Positions 24,833 through 32,192 of a stretch of 64,000 nucleotides of DNA are shown here, piece by piece; position 1 is the stretch's first letter, and each line of letters begins with the position of its first letter. Source of the DNA: Petrotoga mobilis SJ95. Lineage in GTDB: Bacteria; Thermotogota; Thermotogae; Petrotogales; Petrotogaceae. The notes beneath the pieces are model-generated. The model saw only the letters and a program-made list of their open reading frames with translations, did no database searches and was not told where the DNA came from. A program made the position numbers and the translations under genes. The DNA is taken from positions 1,340,501 through 1,404,500 of the forward strand of contig NC_010003.1 in assembly GCF_000018605.1 (NCBI RefSeq). Reading direction: 5' to 3'.

Positions 24833-25750
24833 AATAAGCCACCTTCTCTTCTCTCTTTTTCACCCTAAAATCCTCTTCGCCCAAATAAATCAAACCTTCT
24901 TTTGGAACGATCTCTATCAACCTTGAAACGGTTCTATCATCCAAAAAATTAACCAGCTCTTTTGGATTCAAGTTCGTAGAAATTATAACGCTTTTTTGGT
25001 TTCTATTGACCTCGTCTATAACGATTCTTATCTTCTGCCCTATCCATTCATAACTCTTGGCACCAAGATCGTCTATAAAAATCAAATCAGATTCAAACGC
25101 TCTCTCAATAGCGGCATCGGCACCTTCAAAATTCTCAAAATCCCTCAATATATCCAAGACACCAATAGAACAACCCATAACAGCGGCCTCTTTCAACACA
25201 GTAAAACCTAACCTACTCTTCCCCGTACCGTAGCCTCCATGTAGTATCAAACCAACACCCTTTTCCCACAACTTCTCCTCAACAAAGTAACGGCATTTTA
25301 GCAAACCCTTCTTCAAATGCTCATTCAGTGCAAGAAAATTATCAAACGATGCATCAAGATAAATCTTTGGGGAAATATCTCTGTAATTTCTACTCCCATT
25401 CAAATAATTCATGAAAATCGAACACATATATTTATTATCTAAAATCCCGCGACTCGGGCAATTCTCAGGATCCTTACAAAAACAATCCCTCTCAGAAGAA
25501 TTTGGCATACTTGCTACCTCCCTTATTTGCCGTGAGGCTGTTTTCCTTATGTGCCGCAAGGCTGTTCTCTCCTCTGTGAACATTATACCGCACTCCCTTA
25601 TTGTAAACCTCTTTTTTCTCCTTCCTTATTTGCCGTGATGCTGTCTCTCTTAATTGCAAATCAGCAAACCAAAAAGTACTAGAAAAAGCCTCTTTGCCCT
25701 CCACATTTGCCGTCAGGCCGTCTTCCTTGTTCGCCGTAAGGCTGTTAACT
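21560..25750 (-). repeat. Family of short repeats inserted in frame in three genes (about 11 sites)
   Basis: The core unit on the coding strand is ACAGCCTCACGGCA. It occurs alone, as tandem units joined by AATAAGGAAG (24-nt period), or as a long form: two CAGCCTCA arms around a CCCCGAAGGGG hairpin and a GTTCAAGGAAAG link. Sites lie near 21565-21640, 23175, 23278-23350, 23820-23870, 24150-24190, 24297-24345, 24592-24640, 24711-24765, 25525-25562, 25632 and 25705-25745. Every copy keeps the host frame open. I saw no copy in this window outside these genes and the intron-3 RT (46597). It recalls the Rickettsia palindromic elements in behaviour but not in sequence. Confidence 0.85.
24816..25508 (-). 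CDS. DnaC/IstB-like AAA+ ATPase (helicase-loader type), 230 aa
   Basis: Walker A is LHGGYGTGKSRLG, Walker B is DLIFIDDLGAKSYEW, sensor 1 is SVIISTNLNPKEL, and the arginine-rich end is DDRTVSRLIEIVP. The N-terminus has a cysteine cluster, CFCKDPENCPSRGI with a later C, as in some DnaC/DnaI-like loaders. ATG 25508 (MPNSSERD) follows GGGAGGTAGCAAGT. The open frame upstream consists of the short repeat (TALRHIRKTASRQIREV) and is probably untranslated or part of the preceding gene. It overlaps the preceding gene by 17 bases and the methyltransferase by 17 bases. With the winged-helix protein before it, it suggests a plasmid- or phage-type replication initiation pair. Confidence 0.8.
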   Translation of the reverse strand: MPNSSERDCFCKDPENCPSRGILDNKYMCSIFMNYLNGSRNYRDISPKIYLDASFDNFLALNEHLKKGLLKCRYFVEEKLWEKGVGLILHGGYGTGKSRLGFTVLKEAAVMGCSIGVLDILRDFENFEGADAAIERAFESDLIFIDDLGAKSYEWIGQKIRIVIDEVNRNQKSVIISTNLNPKELVNFLDDRTVSRLIEIVPKEGLIYLGEEDFRVKKREEKVAYFEQIR

Positions 25751-25989
25751 CTTCGCGGATAGCACGTAATCAATCCCCTATCCTCAAGCTCACTCAAACA
25801 CTTAGACACCGTATTCTTGCTAAAAGAAAGAAGTGAAGAAAGCTTTCGCTCAGAAAACATCAAAGGTCCCTCCCAATAACTCTTATTAGCCTCATAAATC
25901 AAAAAGAAATAAAGCTTTGTGGCAGAAGAAGAAACCTTCTCCCTCTCATTTTCCCTGAAAAAATTGTTCAAAAGACTAAAAACATTCAC
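25492..25989 (-). CDS. Winged-helix (replication-initiation type) protein with in-frame repeats, 165 aa
   Basis: Residues 1-80 form a winged helix like phage/plasmid initiators and DnaD N-termini: SSSATKLYFFLIYEANKSYW, then FSERKLSSLLSFSKNTVSKC and LSELEDRGLITCYPRR. The rest contains several short-repeat insertions: NSLTANKEDGLTANVEG, LRETASRQIRKEKK and NSLAAHKENSLTANKGG. Between these is a short native piece (FSSTFWFADLQ). About half of the C-terminal part is thus repeat-derived. It is the first gene of a three-gene overlapping operon (winged helix, ATPase, methyltransferase). The adjacent 26.2-kb repeats are candidate binding sites. Confidence 0.65.
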   Translation of the reverse strand: MNVFSLLNNFFRENEREKVSSSATKLYFFLIYEANKSYWEGPLMFSERKLSSLLSFSKNTVSKCLSELEDRGLITCYPRRVNSLTANKEDGLTANVEGKEAFSSTFWFADLQLRETASRQIRKEKKEVYNKGVRYNVHRGENSLAAHKENSLTANKGGSKYAKFF

Positions 25990-26074
25990 AAAATCACCTC
26001 AGCATTCCAAAAATTTTTTCTTCCCAATAGTAATATCTGCAAAAAAATAAATTTTCAAAAAATAAAAGAAATCC

Positions 26075-26610
26075 TTAAGGGGTGGGGGGCGGGAAAAGAT
26101 AATAAAAAATCGACTCACCTTTGTTTTCTCCCTACAAAATGAGAAAAAATATATTATATATTTTTAAATATATTTATATTAATAACATAATACCTTATAG
26201 GCTGTCCCAAAAATTGACCCACACCTGGGTCAAAATTTGACCCAAAACTGTCCCATTTTTTGACCCAGGTGGATCAAAAATTTATCCTCTGAGGGTGGTG
26301 GGTGGGAATAGATAATAAATCTTAAAGTCAAAGCCTTTAAAAAAGTGTTCATAAGGGGCAAAGCCCCTTCCACTAGGGGCGGGGGGCGGGAATAGATAAT
26401 AAAAATTTTTTTAAATACTCTCAAGCCTTTAAGGCTACCTAGCCTTCAGCAGTATCACAAAGGGCGCAGCCCTTTAACTCTCCCCAAAGCTTGATTAGCT
26501 TTGAAAAAAAAGGGATCACATGGGGCAAAACCCCTTAATGCTTAGGAATCATAAGGGGCGAAGCCCCTTCATCCACTAGGGGTGGTGGGCGGGAATAGAT
26601 AAAACAGTAA
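26075..26610. repeat. Four G-rich repeats with hairpins in an otherwise empty 0.65-kb gap
   Basis: Similar G-runs (GGGGTGGGGGGCGGG and variants) followed by AATAGATAATAAA occur at 26079-26093, 26291-26306, 26376-26390 and 26579-26593. Between them are AAGGGGC-AAA-GCCCCTT-type hairpins. The G-runs could form quadruplexes. There is no coding potential; the iteron-like block sits inside this region. Confidence 0.7.
26202..26267. repeat. Iteron-like repeats upstream of the winged-helix operon
   Basis: CTGTCCCA, 4-nt gap, TTGACCCA occurs twice in direct orientation with a 46-bp period (26202-26221 and 26248-26267). Two more TTGACCCA half-sites lie between them, one inverted (26226-26233) and one direct (26237-26244). 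The middle pair forms the palindrome TGGGTCAAAATTTGACCCA. The layout fits an operator or replication iterons for the neighbouring winged-helix protein. Confidence 0.55.
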
Positions 26611-26667
26611 ACAATTATTTACCACAATTTAAGTATTCTTACGGATACTATTAGTGGAGGTGAGAAA

Positions 26668-26874
26668 ATGAAAGAAATAGTAGGACTAATACCTGACCTT
26701 GTAAAAATGGTGGAAGTACCTGGCAACGGCAAAAAGAAAAAAGAAATCGTCCTAAACGCGGTAAGAGAATTCCTAAAATCCATCGGCAAATACTCTCCGA
26801 TCATGGACCTAATAATCTCCATACTCATCGACGGAGTAGTAGCATTACTATTTCCAAAACCAGAAAAAGCATAA
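26668..26874 (+). CDS. Small hypothetical protein with a hydrophobic C-terminus, 68 aa
   Basis: The start ATG 26668 has GGAGGTGAG upstream. The product has a short N-terminal helix (MKEIVGLIPDLVKMVEVPG), a lysine patch (NGKKKKE) and a hydrophobic C-terminal helix (IMDLIISILIDGVVALLF) that could sit in a membrane. I do not recognise a family; its size and shape recall holin- or YvrJ-like small proteins. It is followed by genes resembling DUF1659 and DUF2922 families, which often occur together in Bacillota, so it is probably the first gene of that small operon. Confidence 0.6.
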   Translation: MKEIVGLIPDLVKMVEVPGNGKKKKEIVLNAVREFLKSIGKYSPIMDLIISILIDGVVALLFPKPEKA

Positions 26875-26946
26875 AATGATTTCTCCCCGGGGAAGCAAGG
26901 CAACACAAACCAAAGAAAAACAAAAACACACAGGAGGTGGTAACAC

Positions 26947-27147
26947 ATGGCAATGAACTTAGAGTCAAGAAAGGGAAAGATCGTCTGGATAAGCCTAGTA
27001 GACGGAAAAGAAGAAAAAAAGTATAAAACCTATGATTTATTCACCGACGTAGAAGCAGACATAAAAACCGCCTTACAAGGATTAGTCTCACTCTGTGAAA
27101 ACACCAACGCTGTCTATTACTTCGATGAAAGTTACGAAATAATCTAA
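26947..27147 (+). CDS. Small protein resembling DUF1659, 66 aa
   Basis: AGGAGGTGG precedes ATG 26947. The product MAMNLESRKGKIVWISLVDG continues with a charged stretch, then LFTDVEADIKTALQGLVSL and a short C-terminus. The strand-then-helix pattern and length match DUF1659 proteins, whose function is unknown to me. The next gene resembles DUF2922, its usual neighbour, which supports the call. Confidence 0.55.
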   Translation: MAMNLESRKGKIVWISLVDGKEEKKYKTYDLFTDVEADIKTALQGLVSLCENTNAVYYFDESYEII

Positions 27148-27164
27148 AAAGGAGGAAATAGCGA

Positions 27165-27374
27165 ATGAGAAGATTAAGAATGAAATTCTATGACTCAGCA
27201 GAAGGAAAAAGCAAAACCCTATCAGTTGATGGAGTATTAGAAACACTAACGCAAGCAGAAATAGAACCAATAATGCAAAGCTTGATAGGTGTATTAGTAC
27301 CAACAACCGCACAAGTAGACGAAGCAGAAATCGTTGAAACAACGACAAATGAAGTATTCAACCTCATTCAATAA
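27165..27374 (+). CDS. Small protein resembling DUF2922, 69 aa
   Basis: The sequence RRLRMKFYDSAEGKSKTLSV is followed by LTQAEIEPIMQSLIG and a C-terminal ETTTNEVFNL. It follows the DUF2922 pattern of 'L...F....gk...lsv....lt..ei...M..li'. It starts 17 bases after the preceding gene with AAAGGAGGAAATAGCG. Function unknown. It ends just before a strong terminator, so the three small genes are one transcript. Confidence 0.6.
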   Translation: MRRLRMKFYDSAEGKSKTLSVDGVLETLTQAEIEPIMQSLIGVLVPTTAQVDEAEIVETTTNEVFNLIQ

Positions 27375-27382
27375 AGAAACAC

Positions 27383-27416
27383 ACTCATGCCTCTTGACGG
27401 GGCATGAGTTTTTTTG
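27383..27416 (+). terminator. Terminator of the small-protein operon
   Basis: ACTCATGCC, TCTTGACG loop, GGGCATGAGT followed by TTTTTTT. It is a classic intrinsic terminator. Confidence 0.9.
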
Positions 27417-27441
27417 ATATATTAGTATACGCACGTATAAT
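27414..27441 (+). promoter_or_regulatory. Promoter for the sigma-like gene
   Basis: TTGATA (27414-27419), a 16-bp spacer and TATAAT (27436-27441), placed about 28 bases before the coding start. It is close to the sigma-A consensus. Confidence 0.75.
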
Positions 27442-27468
27442 ATACTTGTAAAAAAGGGGGAAACCACT

Positions 27469-27852
27469 ATAAAACATCAAAACTACACCAAACTAACGGA
27501 CCAAGAACTAGTATCACTCTCCAAAAAAGGCGACAAAAAATCAAAAGAAACCCTATTCACCAAATACAAAGGCTTCCTTGTCAACGAAGCAAACAAACTC
27601 ACCCAAAGTTGCGGGATAGACTTTGAAGACAGCTTTGGAAGTTTAACCTACCTCTTCCTATGTGCAATAGACAACTTCAATCTCAAAGGAAATTTCACAG
27701 GATACATGAAAAAATTTGTACAACTAAAAATAAAAAACGACATTGGAAAAAGAAAAGCAAAAATGCCCTATGTACCAAAAGAGTACCCCTTTTACCTAAG
27801 AAACTTAGAAGAAGTAATGATCGTGGAAGAAGACCTAGCTCATTATGAATAA
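27469..27852 (+). CDS. Sigma-70 region-2-like protein, 127 aa, apparently starting at ATA
   Basis: The frame reads QNYTKLTDQELVSLSKKGDK, TLFTKYKGFLVNEANKL, GIDFEDSFGSLTYLFLCAID and YMKKFVQLKIKNDIGKRK. This is the layout of sigma-70 region 2 (core-binding 'eLv.l...Gd' and '..eD...e' parts) without region 4. A good promoter and an AAAGGGGG ribosome binding site are correctly spaced for a start at 27469, but that codon is ATA. No ATG, GTG or TTG occurs in frame until about codon 79. Either a rare ATA start is used or the gene has lost its start. Similar short sigma-like proteins accompany DUF1659/DUF2922 clusters. Confidence 0.55.
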   Translation: MKHQNYTKLTDQELVSLSKKGDKKSKETLFTKYKGFLVNEANKLTQSCGIDFEDSFGSLTYLFLCAIDNFNLKGNFTGYMKKFVQLKIKNDIGKRKAKMPYVPKEYPFYLRNLEEVMIVEEDLAHYE

Positions 27853-27927
27853 ATTTCCCTTCCATAAAAGGGCGGGCTTCAGAATAAAGAAATAAAGATT
27901 TCCTTCCTTATGATCGAACTAGGGGAT

Positions 27928-28265
27928 TAAAGGGACGGAGGGCCCTCTTCCACATGGGTGGGGAGCGGGGGAAGGGCGCTAACAAAGACTAAGCACAGCT
28001 TACATAAAAAAACTCAAAAATTAATTCACAAAAGTAAAAATCTGCTTTTAAAAAGGGTCACAGGGCGAAGCCCTCCCCCAGCCAGTTTAAGGGACCGCAG
28101 GTCCCTCTTCCACATGGGTGGGGAGCGGGGGAAGGGCGCTAACAAAGACTAAGCACAACTTAAATAAAAAAACACAAAAATTAATTCACAAAAATAAAAA
28201 TTTACTTTTAAAAGGGTCACAGGGCGAAGCCCTCCCCCCGGGTTTAAGGGACCGCAGGTCCCTTG
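27928..28265. repeat. Tandem pair of a 160-bp G+C-rich intergenic repeat
   Basis: The two units contain, in order, CCCTCTTCCACATGGGTGGG, AAGGGCGCTAACAAAGACTA, an A-rich stretch, the hairpin AGGGCGAAGCCCT and AGGGACCGCAGGTCCCT. The same unit is found in inverted orientation at 61795-62190. It fills the gap between the sigma-like gene and the polysaccharide region. Confidence 0.8.
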
Positions 28266-28333
28266 CTTAAAATGGCCGTTATATAAAATAACAACAACCT
28301 CAATCAAAATGTAATGAAATTATAATAAAAATT

Positions 28334-28361
28334 TTGTTTTCATAAAAAATTATGTTATAAT
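28334..28361 (+). promoter_or_regulatory. Promoter at the head of the polysaccharide region
   Basis: TTGTTT (28334-28339), a 16-bp spacer and TATAAT (28356-28361), 57 bases before the first gene start. Confidence 0.6.
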
Positions 28362-28418
28362 AACAACAATGAAAACGTTTTTTCATTTAAGCAAAATCTC
28401 TCGGGGGAGGGGCTCCCT

Positions 28419-29069
28419 ATGTATATCGACATCAACACCCATCTTCTACCCAATGTTGATAACGGCTCACAAACTCTTGAAGAAACGTTAAGAGAATTAA
28501 ACAATTACAAACAACATGATATAACTCATGTTATCTTCACCCCACACATAAACCATCCAACCATAAAAACAGATATAACAAAAATAAAGGAAAAATACGC
28601 CGAAGTTAAAGAAACAATAGAATACAACACCGGTGTAAAAACCTATTTAGCATCTGAATTATACCTAACACCACAATATAACGAATTCATTCCATTCAAC
28701 GATCACTTTGTTTTTATAACCCTACCAACAGAAGCTTTCCCAATATTTCTCCTTGACTCAATCTTTCAATTACAGTTGGATGGATACGATATCGTACTAC
28801 TACAAGTTGAAAAATACGATTGGCTACTCGAAATGAAAGACGTCCTTCACAGACTAAAAGAAATGGACGTTTATTTCTGTTTGAGCTTTAATGGCTTAAA
28901 CTCAAAAGCAGCAAAATTCTATCGAGACAAACATTGTTTAGATTTTTTGGCAACGAACAACAAAGCCAACAACAACGAAAAAGAAATCAACTTAAGTCTG
29001 TTTAAAAAATACTCACCAATAACTGAAAAAGCCTTTGACATATTGAACATAAGCAATGTACCAGAATAA
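28419..29069 (+). CDS. CpsB/YwqE-like PHP protein with a degenerate metal site, 216 aa
   Basis: The fold signature of the PHP-type tyrosine phosphatase that controls polysaccharide export is clear: MYIDINTHLLPNVDNGSQTL against the usual 'DIHSHilpgiDDG', then VIFTPHINHP and ASELYLTP. Several metal ligands are changed, however. The first His of 'HSH' is Asn (DINTH), the usual 'HPERY/HIERY' segment is LQVEKYDW, and the final 'SD.HN' is TNNKANN. The conserved His of TPH and the Glu of SELY remain. The enzyme is therefore probably inactive and may work as a binding or regulatory protein. The start ATG 28419 follows GGGGGAGGGG. Confidence 0.7.
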   Translation: MYIDINTHLLPNVDNGSQTLEETLRELNNYKQHDITHVIFTPHINHPTIKTDITKIKEKYAEVKETIEYNTGVKTYLASELYLTPQYNEFIPFNDHFVFITLPTEAFPIFLLDSIFQLQLDGYDIVLLQVEKYDWLLEMKDVLHRLKEMDVYFCLSFNGLNSKAAKFYRDKHCLDFLATNNKANNNEKEINLSLFKKYSPITEKAFDILNISNVPE

Positions 29070-29157
29070 AACAATTTTTAATATTCGTTTAATATTTAAA
29101 CATTAAGATAATGTTATAATAAATCTCGAAAAACAAATCAGGGGGTTAGACTCGAAG

Positions 29158-30438
29158 ATGCGAAAAGCAGCGGTTCACTTATTAGACATAGCGCTCATAT
29201 TCATTATGAACGCCTTCTTAATGAACCTACCAATAACCATCTCAATAATCTCATCTCTAATAATATACCTCGGGATATACTCCTTCAGAACATACGACAC
29301 AGAAACAATGAAAAGTTACACAGAATCTCTAATAAAAACCACCGTTGGAACTCTTGTGAGTTTCATCGTCATACTAATTATCTACTTCTTCCTAAGTAAG
29401 TACTTCAACAGATACTTTTTCCTTACCAACCTATTGTACACAATAGCCCTCTTACCAATAATACACAAAATAGAATACAATATCTACGAAAAACACATGC
29501 CTGTAAAAAATTACCTCGTAATAGGCAGAAAAGAAGAAATAGGCAACATAATGGAAGAAATCTCAGAAAAAGCGCTCAACAAAATAAAGTTCACACAATA
29601 CATAAACCCAAACCCAGTAACACTTGATGAAATAATAAAACAAAACACACAAAAAACATTAACCCAAACAATACACGGCATAGTAATAACAGACCCAGAA
29701 CTAGAAGAAAAGGTAAAACCACAAATACAAAACTACAAAGCAGAAGGTTTAGAGATTCAATACTTACCGAACATGGTAGAAAAATACTTAAAACGCATAC
29801 CAATAGAAGTCGCTCAAAAATTCAAAGAATATTACGAGGTGGTGTTTCAAAACGTTCAACCATCTCCATCACAACAGATAATAGACAAGTTCTTTGGAAC
29901 TTTACTTTTAATACTATTCTCCCCGTTTATGTTGATAATAAGCCTAGCTATATTGATCGAAGACGGCAAACCCATTATTTACAAACAAAAAAGAATGGGA
30001 AAAGACGAACAAATATTCATTATAAACAAGTTTAGATCTTTGAAAGAAGCAGAAATAGATCCAAATGATCCAAACAAAGATATAGAAAAACGTGTTTTAA
30101 AAAGTGGGAAAACAATAAGAAAGTTAAGACTTGACGAACTGCCCCAGTTTTTGAATATAATAAAAGGAAATATGTCTATTGTAGGTCCTAGGCCAGAAAT
30201 GCTGGAGTTTCATAACATGATGTCAAATCAAATTCCCTTCTACAATTACAGACTCAAACTAAACCCAGGAATAACTGGGTGGGCACAGATACACTACAAG
30301 CACACATCAACCCTTGAAGACTACATAAAAAAAACAGAATACGATCTGTATTACATAAAAAACAGGAACATATTTCTAGATATTAAAATAATGCTCAAAA
30401 CAGTTGAAACAATGTTAGGAATGAGGGGGACAAGGTAA
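29158..30438 (+). CDS. Polyprenyl glycosylphosphotransferase (initiating sugar transferase), 426 aa
   Basis: The N-terminal part has four membrane helices (LDIALIFIMNAFLMNLPIT, then TLVSFIVILIIYFFLSKYF) and a soluble central domain of the WbaP/WcaJ kind. A fifth hydrophobic segment (FFGTLLLILFSPFMLIISLA) leads to the bacterial sugar-transferase domain. Its motifs are KQKRMGKDEQIFIINKFRS, LRLDELPQFLNIIKGNMSIV, GPRPEM and PGITGWAQIHYKHT, all intact. The enzyme moves a sugar-1-phosphate onto undecaprenyl phosphate at the inner membrane face, the first step in building the repeat unit. It follows the CpsB-like gene, the typical order at the start of capsule/O-antigen loci. Confidence 0.92.
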   Translation: MRKAAVHLLDIALIFIMNAFLMNLPITISIISSLIIYLGIYSFRTYDTETMKSYTESLIKTTVGTLVSFIVILIIYFFLSKYFNRYFFLTNLLYTIALLPIIHKIEYNIYEKHMPVKNYLVIGRKEEIGNIMEEISEKALNKIKFTQYINPNPVTLDEIIKQNTQKTLTQTIHGIVITDPELEEKVKPQIQNYKAEGLEIQYLPNMVEKYLKRIPIEVAQKFKEYYEVVFQNVQPSPSQQIIDKFFGTLLLILFSPFMLIISLAILIEDGKPIIYKQKRMGKDEQIFIINKFRSLKEAEIDPNDPNKDIEKRVLKSGKTIRKLRLDELPQFLNIIKGNMSIVGPRPEMLEFHNMMSNQIPFYNYRLKLNPGITGWAQIHYKHTSTLEDYIKKTEYDLYYIKNRNIFLDIKIMLKTVETMLGMRGTR

Positions 30439-30941
30439 ACCAAATAAATTATATCAAATTACGGCTTCCATCGTTGCGTATAATAACTAAATAGAAGAAA
30501 TAGAAAAATCAAAGCAACTTCGTAAATAACAAATATAAGGTAAAGAATAATAAAAATAGGTAAAATTATTCTTTCAATAAGACTATATGAGACATTCCAG
30601 TTCTATGATATATTAAAAGGTGATTGCCTTTTATAAGTTCAAGATTCGAATAGATAAAGTTTATGATATTTTGGAAAAAGGGAGTTAAAGATCACAAAGT
30701 TTTAATTTTTATAACAGAAAAAATATGGAAACTAAAATTTAAGATAGTATTTCATTATATCGATGAAATTGATATGATCAGAATAATATCTAAAGTAATA
30801 TATCCTATATTTTAAATTCACAGATATTCGAAAAAGGCTATATTAAAATAAAAAACAAGGACCTGGTTTACTTGCCATCAAATCTTTAAAATGAAGAAAA
30901 ATTGTTAAATCACATTAGTTATGAAATATTCGGAGGCTTGG
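30439..30941. other. Gap with no recognisable gene
   Basis: About 500 bases of AT-rich sequence with stop codons in all frames. A short open stretch near 30633-30690 (IAFYKFKIRIDKVYDILEKG) could be debris of a decayed gene. I see no RNA gene, promoter or repeat. Confidence 0.5.
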
Positions 30942-32168
30942 ATGATGCATTATGAAGAAGAATACGACTTGGTTTTATTTCCGCAAACTTTTTATCCTGA
31001 TGTTGATGCAACTGCAAAACTGATGACAGACTTAGCGGAATTTCTGGTAAAAAAGGGGAAAAAAGTTCTGATAGTTACCCCAAATAGGTCTTTTGAACGA
31101 CCTAATCTAAGATATCCAGAATTCGAAATAATAGATGATATACATGTACATAGAATAAAAGTTCCTAAACTCGATAAAAATAATGCCCTTCAAAAAATTT
31201 TACTTTTTTACCTATTTTCAACTAAAGCAAAGAGATTTCTGAAAAAATTGAATTACAAAGTTGCAATGGCTATTTTACCTCCTTTTTTTGTTGCATATAA
31301 AACATTAAAAGTTACTAAGAAAAAAGGGAAGAAATTTATTTTCTTACTTCACGATTTATATCCAGATTCACTCGTAAAATGGAAACGAGTTTCACCAAAC
31401 AATCCATTAGTAATATTATTGAAAAAATATAATAATTACATTTTTCGAAATTCAGATAAAACAATTTTTGTAGGTAGAGATCAGATAGAATATGTAAAAG
31501 AAAATTATGGTGTTAGCAATGAGAAAATCGAATTTATTCCTAATTGGGCAAAAGATTTAAAAGAAAGTTTTATAAAAAATGATTCTATAAAAGAAAAATA
31601 TTATAAACCAGGATTCAATGTTCTATATGCAGGGAATATTGGAGAGGCACAAGTAAAAAGCTTGGAAAAAGTTATTAAATTGATGAAAAATGAAAAGTTA
31701 GTCGCTAATTCTATTAATTTAATATTGGTGGGCCAAGGAAGAAGGAAAGATTACTTAATAAATATGGCAAAAGAAACAAGTAATGTATATTTTTTTGATT
31801 ACGTATACGATTTTTCTGATTATCAAAATTTAATATATTTTTCTGATTGTTGCCTTGTATCAATGAGAGATGAATCTAAAGGGATGTCTGTTCCAAGTAA
31901 AACTTATTATTATTTAAGTGGGGGAAAACCGATTTTAGCTGATGTTCCAGTAAATTCAGAAGTTGATATTTTGCTACGAGAAAACAATGTTGGAATTAAT
32001 ATAACCAAATTAAATGAGGAAGAGGCGATTGAAAACATATTAATGCTAAAAAATAATAAAGAATATTACAAAGAATTATCCAAAAATGCTCGAAAAGCTT
32101 TTGAAGATAAATATTCAAAAGAAGTCGCTTTAGAAAGTTATTTACGAGTTGTTGAAAATTTACTTTGA
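30942..32168 (+). CDS. Family 4 glycosyltransferase (WbuB-like), 408 aa
   Basis: A GT-B glycosyltransferase. The N-terminal domain holds LVLFPQTFYPDVDATAKLMT and LLHDLYPDSLVK. The C-terminal nucleotide-sugar domain holds NVLYAGNIGEAQ, INLILVGQGRRKDYL and SVPSKTYYYLSGGKPILADV, the acidic 'E' region being replaced by the SVPSK form usual in WbuB-like enzymes. Those enzymes typically transfer N-acetyl-L-fucosamine, which fits the CapE/CapG genes downstream. ATG 30942 is chosen because GGAGG lies five bases upstream; an earlier in-frame ATG (30921) has no ribosome binding site. It acts at the inner membrane face. Confidence 0.85.
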   Translation: MMHYEEEYDLVLFPQTFYPDVDATAKLMTDLAEFLVKKGKKVLIVTPNRSFERPNLRYPEFEIIDDIHVHRIKVPKLDKNNALQKILLFYLFSTKAKRFLKKLNYKVAMAILPPFFVAYKTLKVTKKKGKKFIFLLHDLYPDSLVKWKRVSPNNPLVILLKKYNNYIFRNSDKTIFVGRDQIEYVKENYGVSNEKIEFIPNWAKDLKESFIKNDSIKEKYYKPGFNVLYAGNIGEAQVKSLEKVIKLMKNEKLVANSINLILVGQGRRKDYLINMAKETSNVYFFDYVYDFSDYQNLIYFSDCCLVSMRDESKGMSVPSKTYYYLSGGKPILADVPVNSEVDILLRENNVGINITKLNEEEAIENILMLKNNKEYYKELSKNARKAFEDKYSKEVALESYLRVVENLL

Positions 32169-32192
32169 TTAGTTATAGAAAGGAGCTTTAAC

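Noticed and set aside
23178-24926. Plus-strand frames with RLSFLEPPSGRLRL segments
   Set aside because: They are the antisense reading of the in-frame repeats in the methyltransferase gene.
21560-25750. CRISPR-like array formed by repeated GTGAGGCTGT sequences
   Set aside because: Distances between copies range from about 24 bases to over 1.5 kb, the intervening DNA is conserved coding sequence, and the copies keep reading frames open. There are no cas genes.
29591-29803. Antisense frame inside the glycosylphosphotransferase
   Set aside because: It is a shadow of an intact gene with strong motifs. Similar antisense frames elsewhere were omitted for the same reason.
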